64,000 nucleotides of DNA from an uncultured Blautia sp. (lineage in GTDB: Bacteria; Bacillota; Clostridia; Lachnospirales; Lachnospiraceae): contig CAKRMK010000004.1 in the NCBI GenBank assembly GCA_934364795.1, positions 1-64,000 of the forward strand, read 5' to 3'. The notes under the pieces are model-generated. The model was not told the origin of the DNA. It was given only the letters and a program-made list of their open reading frames with translations, and searched no databases. The position numbers and the translations under genes were made by a program. Shown one piece after another: positions 16,452 through 24,820 of the stretch (its first letter is position 1; the number at the start of each line of letters is the position of its first letter).

Positions 16452-17618
16452 CTATTGTTTATAATGACTGTACGCAACTTCTTCCTTTCGAAGAAGTTCT
16501 CCTGCTTCATTATACACACTCCGGTAAGTTCGGCAGGTATCAGCATCAGACTGCTCCGTGGTGATTTCAACTGTATTGGTATTTTCCTTTATACCGTATA
16601 TGGAAACAGTTACAGACTCCTCTTTTTCGTCATAAGCAGCTGTAATTTTAACCGGATAGGAAAGATTATTCCTAAAACGGAAATCCTGTTCTTCCCACAC
16701 AACTGCTGCATCAAGCCCGTCATCCACATAATCTACGCGGGCAGCGTGGTTATAGCGTTCTACAATGGTAAGATCTGCATTCAGACATGCCATAAACAAA
16801 GTTGTGGAAATCTGACAGATGCCGCCTCCGATTCCGGTTTCATACTCTCCGTTTACAATGACTGTGGCATCTTTATACCCACGTTCTGCTGTTCTTGGGC
16901 CTAAAGTATCATTGTAGGAAAAAATCTGTCCGGGCTGAAGCTGGATACCATTACATGCTGCTACTGCCAGCTTCAGGTTGGTAATACGGTCTTCTGTACC
17001 GCCGCCATATGTAGTGTAGGTTCCAAGAAGATCTGCATAGGATAAAGTGCGGACTCTTGTTACAGGACAGGAAATGGCAGCATCGTATTGTTCACTGGAA
17101 ATGCAGGAAAGAATTTCTTCCTTCAATGCATCCATATCAGGTACAACACGGAATTTCCCCAGGGAAGATTCATCCTGAATTCCGGATTCTTCCAGAGCAG
17201 CATCCAGCTTCTCCCTGTTTTGGGCTGTTGGCATAACTGTAACTTCTTCTCTTGAGCCGCTGTTCATAAGCCATATCCTGTCAGTACCATGCTCAAGCCA
17301 GGCTCCATGTCCGAGAGAATAGGCTTCTTCTATAATAGCATCAATATCAATTCCAAGGATTGGATAAATGGCAACTGAAAATTCTTTTCCATTTAGTGTA
17401 ACCGTCATTTTGGTATTTTCATATTTTTCCTGAAAATCCTTTAAAACAGCAGCTTTCGCTTCGTCTGTAGTCATTCCCTGAATGGAAACCCCGTTTATTT
17501 TCACTTTTTTCCAGATCACATTGTCAGTAAGGAAATGACACCACAGGCAGTACATGCCAGATAGCACAGCAAGAAAAATCAGAACCTTGATCAGGCCGTT
17601 TTTCAATCTTTTTTTCAT
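16452..17618 (-). CDS. VanW family protein
   Basis: Membrane-anchored cell-envelope protein of unknown biochemical role. It has an N-terminal membrane helix at about 9-27. A peptidoglycan-binding-like (PG_binding_4) region follows, at about 30-190 (VKINGVSIQGMTTDEA). The VanW domain at about 215-345 has LQPGQIFSYNDTLGP, GGGICQISTTLF and ERYNHAARVDYV, and is followed by a short beta tail. It begins 25 bases after hisI on the same strand and may be read from the histidine transcript. The family name comes from vancomycin-resistance clusters, but most members, including this one by context, have no link to resistance. Confidence 0.9.
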   Translation of the reverse strand: MKKRLKNGLIKVLIFLAVLSGMYCLWCHFLTDNVIWKKVKINGVSIQGMTTDEAKAAVLKDFQEKYENTKMTVTLNGKEFSVAIYPILGIDIDAIIEEAYSLGHGAWLEHGTDRIWLMNSGSREEVTVMPTAQNREKLDAALEESGIQDESSLGKFRVVPDMDALKEEILSCISSEQYDAAISCPVTRVRTLSYADLLGTYTTYGGGTEDRITNLKLAVAACNGIQLQPGQIFSYNDTLGPRTAERGYKDATVIVNGEYETGIGGGICQISTTLFMACLNADLTIVERYNHAARVDYVDDGLDAAVVWEEQDFRFRNNLSYPVKITAAYDEKEESVTVSIYGIKENTNTVEITTEQSDADTCRTYRSVYNEAGELLRKEEVAYSHYKQ

Positions 17619-17643
17619 ATGATACGTTTACCTTTGGTATTTT

Positions 17644-17988
17644 TCAGAGCAAAGGTGTGAAAAAGCATGTCCGGTTACCGGTGTGACATGCAGCACCTAC
17701 CTGCTCCACTTTTGCCAGAATTGTATCATTATCACAGTCAATAGTCAATGATTTCACATACTGTACATGACCGGAGGTAAGCCCCTTGGTCCAAAGCTCA
17801 TTGCGGCTGCGGCTCCAGTAAGTCATTTTTCCAAGCTTCAGGGTAGTAAGATAAGCCTCTTCATTCATATAAGCCAGCATAAGAACTTCATCTGTCTGGT
17901 AATCCTGTACAATAACAGGAATCATGCCATCACTGTTCAGTTTAAATTCTGACCAGTTCATTTTACTTTTTAATTCAGTTGGTTCCAT
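17644..17988 (-). CDS. hisI: Phosphoribosyl-AMP cyclohydrolase
   Basis: Third step of histidine synthesis: opens the ring of phosphoribosyl-AMP. It is the single-domain form (114 residues, no HisE domain). It has [18 protein letters not shown], the Asp-rich DCDND metal site, and the zinc-binding Cys pair region [12 protein letters not shown] at the end. The GGAG site is 14 bases from the ATG, longer than usual, but no better start exists. It is separated from hisB by a 107-base gap with a long inverted repeat. Confidence 0.93.
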   Translation of the reverse strand: MEPTELKSKMNWSEFKLNSDGMIPVIVQDYQTDEVLMLAYMNEEAYLTTLKLGKMTYWSRSRNELWTKGLTSGHVQYVKSLTIDCDNDTILAKVEQVGAACHTGNRTCFFTPLL

Positions 17989-18029
17989 ATGTTGATTTTT
18001 ATCTCCTCTGCATATAAAAATATTAAGTT

Positions 18030-18091
18030 TGCCACCTGCTTTTCACAGTCTTACTATCTGGCAATTAAATAAAACGGAAAAACAGGTGGCA
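18030..18091 (-). repeat. Inverted repeat between hisB and hisI
   Basis: TGCCACCTG (18030-18038) and CAGGTGGCA (18083-18091) are perfect nine-base arms, extended inward by T/A-rich pairing around an AT-rich loop of about 40 bases. There is no good T-run on the minus strand. It could be an mRNA-stability or attenuation element that sets the hisI level. Confidence 0.45.
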
Positions 18092-18095
18092 GATT

Positions 18096-18683
18096 TTAAA
18101 GGCTTCCCTTGGTAGAGAGAACATCTGTAATACGGGGATCATAAGCTACCGCCATATCCAGTGCCTTTGCAAAGCTTTTAAACATGGCCTCTGCCATATG
18201 ATGATTGTTTCCAGGGGTAAGAACCTTTATGTGAAGATTCATGGCTGCTGTATAGGAAATGGCGTAGAAAAATTCTTTTACCATTTCGGTAGACATATCT
18301 CCTATCTTTTCGCTTGTGAATTCTCCGTCAAAGGAAAGATAAGGACGGCCGCCCAGATCTACAGCACAAAGTACCAGACATTCATCCATGGGAAGAATGC
18401 AGCTTCCGTAACGGCGGATTCCCTTTTTATCCCCTACGGCTTCTTTTATGGCGGTTCCAAGGACGATTCCGGTATCCTCGATAGTATGATGGTCATCTAC
18501 CTGCAGATCTCCCTTTACTTTTATATCCAGATCAAAAAGTCCATGACGGGTAAAACCATCCAGCATATGATCAAAAAATCCTACTCCTGTATCCAGATCA
18601 CTGTGTCCTGTTCCATCCAGGTTCAGCTTTAGAGAAATCTGGGTTTCCTTGGTATTTCTTGTAACTGAAGCTTCTCTTATCAT
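18096..18683 (-). CDS. hisB: Imidazoleglycerol-phosphate dehydratase
   Basis: Dehydrates imidazole glycerol phosphate in histidine synthesis, with manganese at the active site. It is the monofunctional form of 195 residues. Metal-binding motifs are GFFDHMLDGFTRHG, DDHHTIEDTGI and the second set NNHHMAEAMFK. Its ATG overlaps the hisD stop by four bases (ATGA), so translation is coupled. Confidence 0.96.
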   Translation of the reverse strand: MIREASVTRNTKETQISLKLNLDGTGHSDLDTGVGFFDHMLDGFTRHGLFDLDIKVKGDLQVDDHHTIEDTGIVLGTAIKEAVGDKKGIRRYGSCILPMDECLVLCAVDLGGRPYLSFDGEFTSEKIGDMSTEMVKEFFYAISYTAAMNLHIKVLTPGNNHHMAEAMFKSFAKALDMAVAYDPRITDVLSTKGSL

Positions 18684-19999
18684 GATTCTTCCTGCTCTTT
18701 CTTATCTTCCTCTTCAAAGCGGACTGCAATAGAATTTGCATGTGCAGTAAGCTGTTCAGATGTTGCAAACTGAATAATGTCTTTATGGATCTCTTTTAAT
18801 GCAGATCTGGAATAATACACAATACTGGACTTCTTGATGAAATCATCCACGGAAAGTGCAGAAAAGAACTTGGCAGTTCCATTAGTCGGAAGTACGTGGT
18901 TTGGTCCTGCAAAATAATCTCCAAGAGGCTCTGAGCTGTATTCTCCAATAAAGATCGCTCCTGCATTGCGAACTTTCATCATAACTTCAAAAGCGTTTTT
19001 GGTTACGATTTCCATATGTTCGGAGGCAATTTCATTTGCTGCTTCAATTGCTTCATCCATATCCTCTGCAATCAGAATATAGCCAAAGTTTTCCAGTGAT
19101 TTTTCGATAATTTCTTTTCTGGAAAGAACTTTCAGATAACCTTCAATTTCTTTTTCCACATTCTGTGCAAGGTCAGCACTGGTGGTGATGAGAATTGCAG
19201 AAGCCATTTCATCATGTTCTGCCTGAGACAGAAGATCTGCTGCAACATAGTGAGGATTGGCTGTCTCATCTGCAAGAACCAGGATTTCACTTGGTCCGGC
19301 AATGGAGTCAATGCTTACATGGCCGTAAACCGCTTTTTTGGCAAGAGCTACGAAAATGTTTCCAGGTCCTACGATTTTGTCTACTTTTGGAATGCTGGCG
19401 GTACCATATGCAAGAGCACCGATTGCCTGTGCTCCGCCGACTTTGTAAATTTCATCAGCGCCCGCTTCTTTTGCGGCAACCAGTGTGGATGGATTTACCT
19501 TACCATCTTTTCCTGGCGGTGTAGTCATGACAATATGCGGAACACCTGCAACTTTTGCAGGAACAATATTCATCAGAACGGAAGAAGGATAAACGGCTTT
19601 TCCACCTGGAACATAAACACCTACACGGTTTAACGGAGTTACCTTCTGCCCAAGCATAGTCCCGTTTTCTGTACTTGTGAACCAGCTGTTCTGACGCTGC
19701 TTCTCATGGTAGCTGCGGATATTTACAAGAGCTTTTTTTATTACCTCCAGCAAAGAAGCGTCAACAGCTTCATATGCTTCTTTGATTTCCTCTTCTGTTA
19801 CCCGGATATTTTCTGCTGTGATTTCTACTTTATCAAATTCCTTTGTGTAAGAGAAAAGAGCTTCGTCCCCTTTTTCTTTTACATTTGCAAGGATATCTGC
19901 TACGGCAGCCTCGAATTTACCGTAATTGTTAGGGCTTCTTTTTAAAAGATTTTCCAGAATATCTTTTGTAGATTCCTTTGTTAATCTTACTGTACGCAT
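18680..19999 (-). CDS. hisD: Histidinol dehydrogenase
   Basis: Last two oxidation steps of histidine synthesis, from histidinol to histidine with NAD. Full length at 439 residues. It has the family landmarks [51 protein letters not shown], and [14 protein letters not shown]. It is preceded by hisG after a 90-base gap and overlaps hisB. Confidence 0.97.
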   Translation of the reverse strand: MRTVRLTKESTKDILENLLKRSPNNYGKFEAAVADILANVKEKGDEALFSYTKEFDKVEITAENIRVTEEEIKEAYEAVDASLLEVIKKALVNIRSYHEKQRQNSWFTSTENGTMLGQKVTPLNRVGVYVPGGKAVYPSSVLMNIVPAKVAGVPHIVMTTPPGKDGKVNPSTLVAAKEAGADEIYKVGGAQAIGALAYGTASIPKVDKIVGPGNIFVALAKKAVYGHVSIDSIAGPSEILVLADETANPHYVAADLLSQAEHDEMASAILITTSADLAQNVEKEIEGYLKVLSRKEIIEKSLENFGYILIAEDMDEAIEAANEIASEHMEIVTKNAFEVMMKVRNAGAIFIGEYSSEPLGDYFAGPNHVLPTNGTAKFFSALSVDDFIKKSSIVYYSRSALKEIHKDIIQFATSEQLTAHANSIAVRFEEEDKKEQEES

Positions 20000-20089
20000 T
20001 TTATCAGATCCTTCCCTTTTTGTACTATTCTGTAAATGATCGTCTGTTTTTTATCTGTTTTTGAAGTTATTATCTGTTTTTAAATGGGG

Positions 20090-20725
20090 TTAAATTACTT
20101 TACGCAGATCTTCGATGAGCTTGCTGATACGCTCGTTTTCCATTTTCATGCTTACCTGGTTTACTACCATTCTGGCAGAAAGAGGGCAGACTTCCTCTAA
20201 CACTTTCAGGCCATTTTCTCTTAGTGTGCTTCCTGTTTCCACAATATCCACGATTACTTCTGACAGCCCTACAATAGGTGCCAGCTCAATGGAGCCGTTT
20301 AATTTGATGATCTCTACGGTCTGGTGTTTTTTGTTATAGAAATAGTCTTTGGCAATGCTTGGATATTTGGTTGCCACACGGATCAGCTGGTTAGACTGAA
20401 GAAGAGGCTTTGCGCTTTCCGGGCCACATACACACATGCGGCAGGCACCAAAACCAAGATCCATTACTTCGTAAAGCTTACGGCCTTCTTCCAGAATGGT
20501 ATCTTTTCCCACGATTCCGATATCAGCTGCGCCATATTCTACATAAGTAGGCACATCAGGTCCTTTTGCAAGGAAAAATTTCAGTTTCAGTTCTTCATTT
20601 ACAAAGATCAGTTTACGGGAATCCTTGTCTTTCATTTCTTCGCAAGTAATCCCGATTTTTTCAAGCATAGCAAGAGTTTTGTCTGCAAGCCTTCCTTTAG
20701 TAAGGGCAAAAGTCAGATATCTCAT
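20090..20725 (-). CDS. hisG: ATP phosphoribosyltransferase, short form
   Basis: First committed step of histidine synthesis. At 211 residues it is the short form that lacks the C-terminal regulatory domain and needs HisZ. It has [15 protein letters not shown] at the start, the PRPP-binding [14 protein letters not shown] around 160-175 and [19 protein letters not shown]. The start overlaps the hisZ stop by four bases, in keeping with a HisG-HisZ complex. Confidence 0.97.
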   Translation of the reverse strand: MRYLTFALTKGRLADKTLAMLEKIGITCEEMKDKDSRKLIFVNEELKLKFFLAKGPDVPTYVEYGAADIGIVGKDTILEEGRKLYEVMDLGFGACRMCVCGPESAKPLLQSNQLIRVATKYPSIAKDYFYNKKHQTVEIIKLNGSIELAPIVGLSEVIVDIVETGSTLRENGLKVLEEVCPLSARMVVNQVSMKMENERISKLIEDLRKVI

Positions 20726-21858
20726 AATTCCACCTCACAAACTTTTGTTACTTTCCGGGGACGGAGGGCTACATTTTTGCCCTGTGCCCGAAGCTCTTTT
20801 GCTTCTTTTATAGCCTGGATCCGGTTTTCTTTGGAGTAGGTGATGACAGTTACTTCTTCCTCTTCTTCCATTTCCAGCTTCTGTCTGGTCAGAGCCATGA
20901 GAAGGTTATCTACTACAATGGCAAATCCGATAGAAGCTGCCGGTTTTCCGAAATGCTTCATAAGCTGGTTATAACGTCCTCCTTTGATCAGCGGTTCGCC
21001 TGTGCCATATGTATAGGCCTGGAAAATAATTCCGGTATAGTAATGGTATTTACTGAGCATTGCAAAATCAAAGGTAATATATTTTTCATAGCCATATACC
21101 TTCAGAAGTTCATAGATTTCTTCCAGGCGGGCAACTGCTTTTAATGCCTGCTGGTTGTCTGTAAGAGCTTTTGCCTTTTGCAGCACATCTGCACCGCCGA
21201 ACATCTGGGGAAGCTGGGAAAGAACATTTGCAAGAGCTTTGTCCATATTTTTGCTTTTTACAAGCTCTTCTACCCCGAAATAATTTTTCTGGGAAATCAG
21301 CTCTCTAAGCTCTTCTTCCTCTTCCTGGCTCATTCCTGTCTGTGCAAAAATTGCCTTATAATAATCTACCTGTCCCACACTTACCTGAAATTCCGTAAGT
21401 CCGGCAGCAAGAAGACATTCCACTGTCATGGCAAGGATTTCTGCATCTGCTTCCGGAGAATCGTCACCCATGCGTTCCACACCCATCTGGGTGGTTTCTT
21501 TAAGTCTGCCACGGAAACTGGAATTATTGATAAAGGTATTACCGGTATAGCATAAGCTTACCACTTCCTTTTCCGGGTTAAAATAGGTGGCACAGGCTCT
21601 TGATACAGAAGGGGTAAAGTCCGGGCGAAGGACTAAAGTATTGCCTTCTCTGTCAAAAAATTTATAAAGATCCCTGGAGGGAATGGTTCCCACTTCTTTA
21701 CTGAATACTTCAAAATATTCAAAAGTAGGAGTTTCTATATCTTCAAAGCCGTACTGATGGAATACATGATGAAGCTTTTCCTGAAGTCTGTGTTTACGGC
21801 TACATTCCTGACTGTAAATATCCCGTACTCCTTCCGGCGTATGAAAAATTCTCTGCAT
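20722..21858 (-). CDS. hisZ: ATP phosphoribosyltransferase regulatory subunit
   Basis: Histidyl-tRNA-synthetase-like partner of short HisG; it makes the complex active and feedback-sensitive but does not charge tRNA. It has the class II synthetase-like motifs [40 protein letters not shown] (read from FSKEVG) and [11 protein letters not shown]. The open frame extends to 21918, but the GGAGG site at 21867-21871 lies inside that extension and sits eight bases before the ATG at 21858, giving [13 protein letters not shown]. First gene of the cluster. Confidence 0.93.
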   Translation of the reverse strand: MQRIFHTPEGVRDIYSQECSRKHRLQEKLHHVFHQYGFEDIETPTFEYFEVFSKEVGTIPSRDLYKFFDREGNTLVLRPDFTPSVSRACATYFNPEKEVVSLCYTGNTFINNSSFRGRLKETTQMGVERMGDDSPEADAEILAMTVECLLAAGLTEFQVSVGQVDYYKAIFAQTGMSQEEEEELRELISQKNYFGVEELVKSKNMDKALANVLSQLPQMFGGADVLQKAKALTDNQQALKAVARLEEIYELLKVYGYEKYITFDFAMLSKYHYYTGIIFQAYTYGTGEPLIKGGRYNQLMKHFGKPAASIGFAIVVDNLLMALTRQKLEMEEEEEVTVITYSKENRIQAIKEAKELRAQGKNVALRPRKVTKVCEVEL

Positions 21859-22017
21859 ATGTGTTTCCTCCATGTTGTTTATTACTATACTTTTCTTTTG
21901 CAGGAATCCTGATGGCACCGATAGTATTATCTGAAAAAATCTGTGTGTAAGATTCTTAAAGATTGTTAATAAATAAACACTTTATCATGCTACCATGATG
22001 ATGCAAAACTAAAATTG

Positions 22018-22046
22018 ATTATAGTAGAATCTTCTAAGATTGTCAA
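22018..22046 (-). promoter_or_regulatory. Consensus sigma-A promoter of the histidine operon
   Basis: A perfect TTGACA (22046-22041), 17 bases and a perfect TATAAT (22023-22018) on the minus strand. The -35 box contains the recU stop codon. It leaves a leader of about 150 bases before hisZ, with a six-base dyad (ATCATG/CATGAT at 21984-21999) but no T-box motif and no strong terminator. Confidence 0.85.
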
Positions 22047-22579
22047 GACTCTCGTTTTTCAAGATCCAGCTTCATGGCTTCCAGGTAGGGAACCAGGACA
22101 CCGCCTCTTCCAGACAGATAAAATTCCTCGTCCAGTTCATCCATTCGAAAGCTTTTGCGGCCTCCCTCTTCCATTCGTTTCCAGAATTTCATAAGCTCCC
22201 GGAAAGGAAGATAATAAAACAGATTGTGCTGGCTGAAAAAGATAAGAAAAAATGCCACGCCGTTTTGTTTTTCAAAATCCTCCATAAACCTCACCTGATG
22301 TGGGTGGATGTTTGCCAGAGGAAATGTTTCAGCGTTGCATTCCTTTGCATCAAAGCAGACAGGAATTCCCTGCACTGCGCCTATATAATCTACGGTACTT
22401 CTCTGATCAAAATATGCCAGAGTAATGTGCCGGTTTTCTTTGTCCATGCGTACCGGGGTAATAGGGGTGGGAATCTTCTGCACAAGTGCAAGTCCTTTGT
22501 CCCGGTATTGTTCATTTGTTCTGTTTACAAGGTCCTCCAGGGTAGAACCCCGGAGGCCTCTGCTGTTCCAGGTTGCCAT
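22043..22579 (-). CDS. recU: Holliday junction resolvase RecU
   Basis: Cuts four-way DNA junctions in recombination and chromosome segregation in Firmicutes. It has the RecU pattern SRGLRGSTLEDLVNRTNEQY, KIPTPITPVRMD, the nuclease core STVDYIGAV...FDAKE and FPLANIHPHQVRFM. Normal length is near 180-200 residues (178 here). The start lies three bases after lepB, whereas in Bacillus recU is paired with the penicillin-binding protein gene ponA. Last gene of the relA-like to recU run. Confidence 0.92.
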   Translation of the reverse strand: MATWNSRGLRGSTLEDLVNRTNEQYRDKGLALVQKIPTPITPVRMDKENRHITLAYFDQRSTVDYIGAVQGIPVCFDAKECNAETFPLANIHPHQVRFMEDFEKQNGVAFFLIFFSQHNLFYYLPFRELMKFWKRMEEGGRKSFRMDELDEEFYLSGRGGVLVPYLEAMKLDLEKRES

Positions 22580-22582
22580 ATA

Positions 22583-23152
22583 TTACGGCTCCTCGTATCC
22601 AAGCAGTTTAATAGAAGGATAATATCTGACAACTGCTTTTCCCACGATCTGGTCAAACCGTACAAAAGTGTTAACCCAATAACGGGAATCTTTGGAATTG
22701 TTACGGTTGTCGCCAAGCATAAAATAGCAGTCATCAGGGACCGTATAAGGCCCGAAGCTTCCCTGCATTTTTTCCGGAATAAAGGAATCGTCAAGGGCAG
22801 TTTCAGAACCGTCAATATATACTTTTCCGTCTTTGATCTCAACAGTTTCTCCTGGAAGTCCGATTACACGCTTGATAAAAAGCTGGCTTTCGTCGTCAGG
22901 ATATTTGAAAATTACAATGTCGAACCGTTCAGGATCTTTTACTTTGTAAGAAATTTCCTGCCCGAACAGATCCAGGTTGATTCCATAAGAAAGGCGGAAT
23001 CCAAAAATACGGTCTCCTGTCATAATGGTTTTTTCCATGGATGGGGAAGGAATTTTTGCGTTGATCAGTACTACATTGTTGATGACCAGGACTACAGCAA
23101 CTACAATGATGATCATTTTTACATAGTCCCAGATTTCATGCCAGATTTTCAT
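22583..23152 (-). CDS. lepB: Signal peptidase I
   Basis: Membrane serine protease that removes signal peptides from exported proteins, including the non-lipidated binding proteins in this window. It has one N-terminal helix (about 12-31) and the catalytic Ser38 in IPSPSMEKT. Lys94 in FIKRVIGLPGE completes the Ser-Lys dyad, and GDNRNNSKDSRYW is near the end. Typical Gram-positive length with a single membrane segment. One base separates it from the RluA-type gene. Confidence 0.96.
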   Translation of the reverse strand: MKIWHEIWDYVKMIIIVVAVVLVINNVVLINAKIPSPSMEKTIMTGDRIFGFRLSYGINLDLFGQEISYKVKDPERFDIVIFKYPDDESQLFIKRVIGLPGETVEIKDGKVYIDGSETALDDSFIPEKMQGSFGPYTVPDDCYFMLGDNRNNSKDSRYWVNTFVRFDQIVGKAVVRYYPSIKLLGYEEP

Positions 23153-23153
23153 A

Positions 23154-24134
23154 TTATTTATTCTCCTCTACGTGTTCCTCTTTCAGGATATTTTGAAACA
23201 GCTGTGGAAGCGGCGCCCTAAAGCTTCTGTCAGACAGGTAGGAAATCCTTCCTTCTATTCTGGGAATTTCCAGTCTGTATGCGTGAAGTAACTGTGATTT
23301 CAGGCCATATTTCTTTTGATACTCATCATTGATGGAACGGGCTCCGTACTTGTAATCTCCTACAAGAGGATGACCGATACTGGAAAGATGAGCCCTGATC
23401 TGATGGGTACGCCCGGTGATCAGTTCTACTTCAAGAAGAGTCAGGCTGCCGTTGTTCCCAAGGGGATAATATCTTGTCTCAATGGGAAGTGCTCCAGGTG
23501 TTTCTTTTTCCTGTATTGTTACTTTATTACATTTTTCATCTTTATGCAAATACCCTCTGATATATTTTTCATTTTTTATTACACCTTTTACCAGACAGCG
23601 GTAAAATTTGTGAAGGGTTCTGTCATGGAAAAGGGCAGACAGTTCCTGAAGGCCGGCTAGTGTCTTGCCTGCTGCAACGATTCCGCTGGTGTTTCTGTCC
23701 AGGCGGTTGCACACAGAGGGCCGGAATGTGTGCAGGGAAGCTTCTGTGATACTGCCATTTTCAAGCAGGTATCCAGTAAGATATTCTACAAGGGAAGCCT
23801 CCTTATTATCGGCTGGCTGGGAAAGCATTCCTGCCGGTTTATTAATAAGAAGGATATTTTCGTCCTCATATAGGATATCAAGTGCCTGATATGCTCTTGC
23901 AACTTTTTCTTCGTTGCCGGAAAATTTCTCAAAGGTTTCATCGGAGAGAAAAAGCTTTACCGTATCACCTGCTGATAGTTTTTCATTGCCGGTAGCCTTT
24001 CCTCCGTTCAGGGTAATGTTTTTCTTGCGGAGCATTTTGTAAAAAAAACTTTTGGGGGCTTCCCGAAGAAGCTTTCCAAGATATTTGTCAAAACGCTGTC
24101 CTGCTTCATTTTCATTTATAATAAATTCTTTCAT
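23154..24134 (-). CDS. RluA-family pseudouridine synthase
   Basis: Converts specific uridines in rRNA (possibly tRNA) to pseudouridine. Residues 1-60 form an S4-like RNA-binding domain and the catalytic domain follows. It has ILLINKPAGMLSQ, NRLDRNTSG with catalytic Asp146, and the ITGRTHQIRAHL motif. The closest named groups are RluC and RluD; the target site cannot be chosen from sequence. In an operon with lepB. Confidence 0.92.
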   Translation of the reverse strand: MKEFIINENEAGQRFDKYLGKLLREAPKSFFYKMLRKKNITLNGGKATGNEKLSAGDTVKLFLSDETFEKFSGNEEKVARAYQALDILYEDENILLINKPAGMLSQPADNKEASLVEYLTGYLLENGSITEASLHTFRPSVCNRLDRNTSGIVAAGKTLAGLQELSALFHDRTLHKFYRCLVKGVIKNEKYIRGYLHKDEKCNKVTIQEKETPGALPIETRYYPLGNNGSLTLLEVELITGRTHQIRAHLSSIGHPLVGDYKYGARSINDEYQKKYGLKSQLLHAYRLEIPRIEGRISYLSDRSFRAPLPQLFQNILKEEHVEENK

Positions 24135-24195
24135 TTGATTGTCCTACCTTGAAGTAAAGCAATTCGAAGACATTAAGTCAGGGACGAAATATCAA

Positions 24196-24810
24196 CTATA
24201 TACATAAATTCAGGATTACATGCTTTACCATATCATCTCTTGTAAAATCCGGATATCTTGGATCCGGAGTAAATCTTAAGCCTTCTTCCAGGGAAGCTTT
24301 GTGCTCATTCATGGAATCAAGGCGCTCCAGGAAAGGACGAAGCTCTTTTAAGATTTTTACATCTACTTTATAACCGTTTTTGCGGATCAGTTTCTGGGCT
24401 TCGGTTGCCATAAAATCCGTATCCGCTTTCGGATCACTTGTATAGCCGACTACTGTATTTCCACATACGGCGATAGCATCAATGGCACATTTTTTTTCAT
24501 AGAAGGTCATGTACATTTCATAAGCCATTACAAGATCGCCCTGGTGTGCATGGATCTTTTTGTAAAGTGCAGAATCTACCGGTTTTGCAAGCATAACCAT
24601 GATTACATCTACCACAGCTTTACAGCCTGGAAGGGAACCCACCAGTGCAATAATGGTCCAGATGGTATTTCTGGTTCCAAGATAGATCCACATGCTGATA
24701 AAAATGAAAAGAGGAACTCCCAGCAGGATTGCCGCAATGATGATCCTGCGCTTTCTTTCCCGCTTCAGATATCCGAATTCGCCTTTGTTTGTCTGCATTA
24801 AGAATTTCAT
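24196..24810 (-). CDS. Unknown protein with two membrane helices
   Basis: I do not recognise a family. The 204-residue protein has a basic N-terminus (KRERKRR), two close hydrophobic segments near 23-45 and 48-70, then a soluble cytoplasmic part of about 130 residues with TFYEKKCAIDAIAVCGNTVVGY and a charged C-terminus. The open frame extends to 24921 inside the ygiQ-like gene, but a GGAG site seven bases before the ATG at 24810 sets the start. It lies ten bases after the radical SAM gene and before the RluA-type gene, so it is expressed with housekeeping genes. Conservation of this position in relatives would hint at a link to envelope or ribosome functions. Confidence 0.75.
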   Translation of the reverse strand: MKFLMQTNKGEFGYLKRERKRRIIIAAILLGVPLFIFISMWIYLGTRNTIWTIIALVGSLPGCKAVVDVIMVMLAKPVDSALYKKIHAHQGDLVMAYEMYMTFYEKKCAIDAIAVCGNTVVGYTSDPKADTDFMATEAQKLIRKNGYKVDVKILKELRPFLERLDSMNEHKASLEEGLRFTPDPRYPDFTRDDMVKHVILNLCI

Positions 24811-24820
24811 GAAAACACTC

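Noticed and set aside
16452..17618. VanW as evidence of vancomycin resistance
   Set aside because: No van ligase, dehydrogenase or dipeptidase genes are nearby, and VanW-family proteins are common in spore formers without resistance.
21960..22006. Possible histidine leader peptide with three His codons (TTG start at 22006) before hisZ
   Set aside because: The TTG would be about five bases from the predicted transcript start with no ribosome site, and no convincing terminator follows; chance is more likely.
22040..23221. 393-codon plus-strand frame
   Set aside because: It is antisense to recU and lepB, both with clear catalytic motifs; the frame is a composition artefact.
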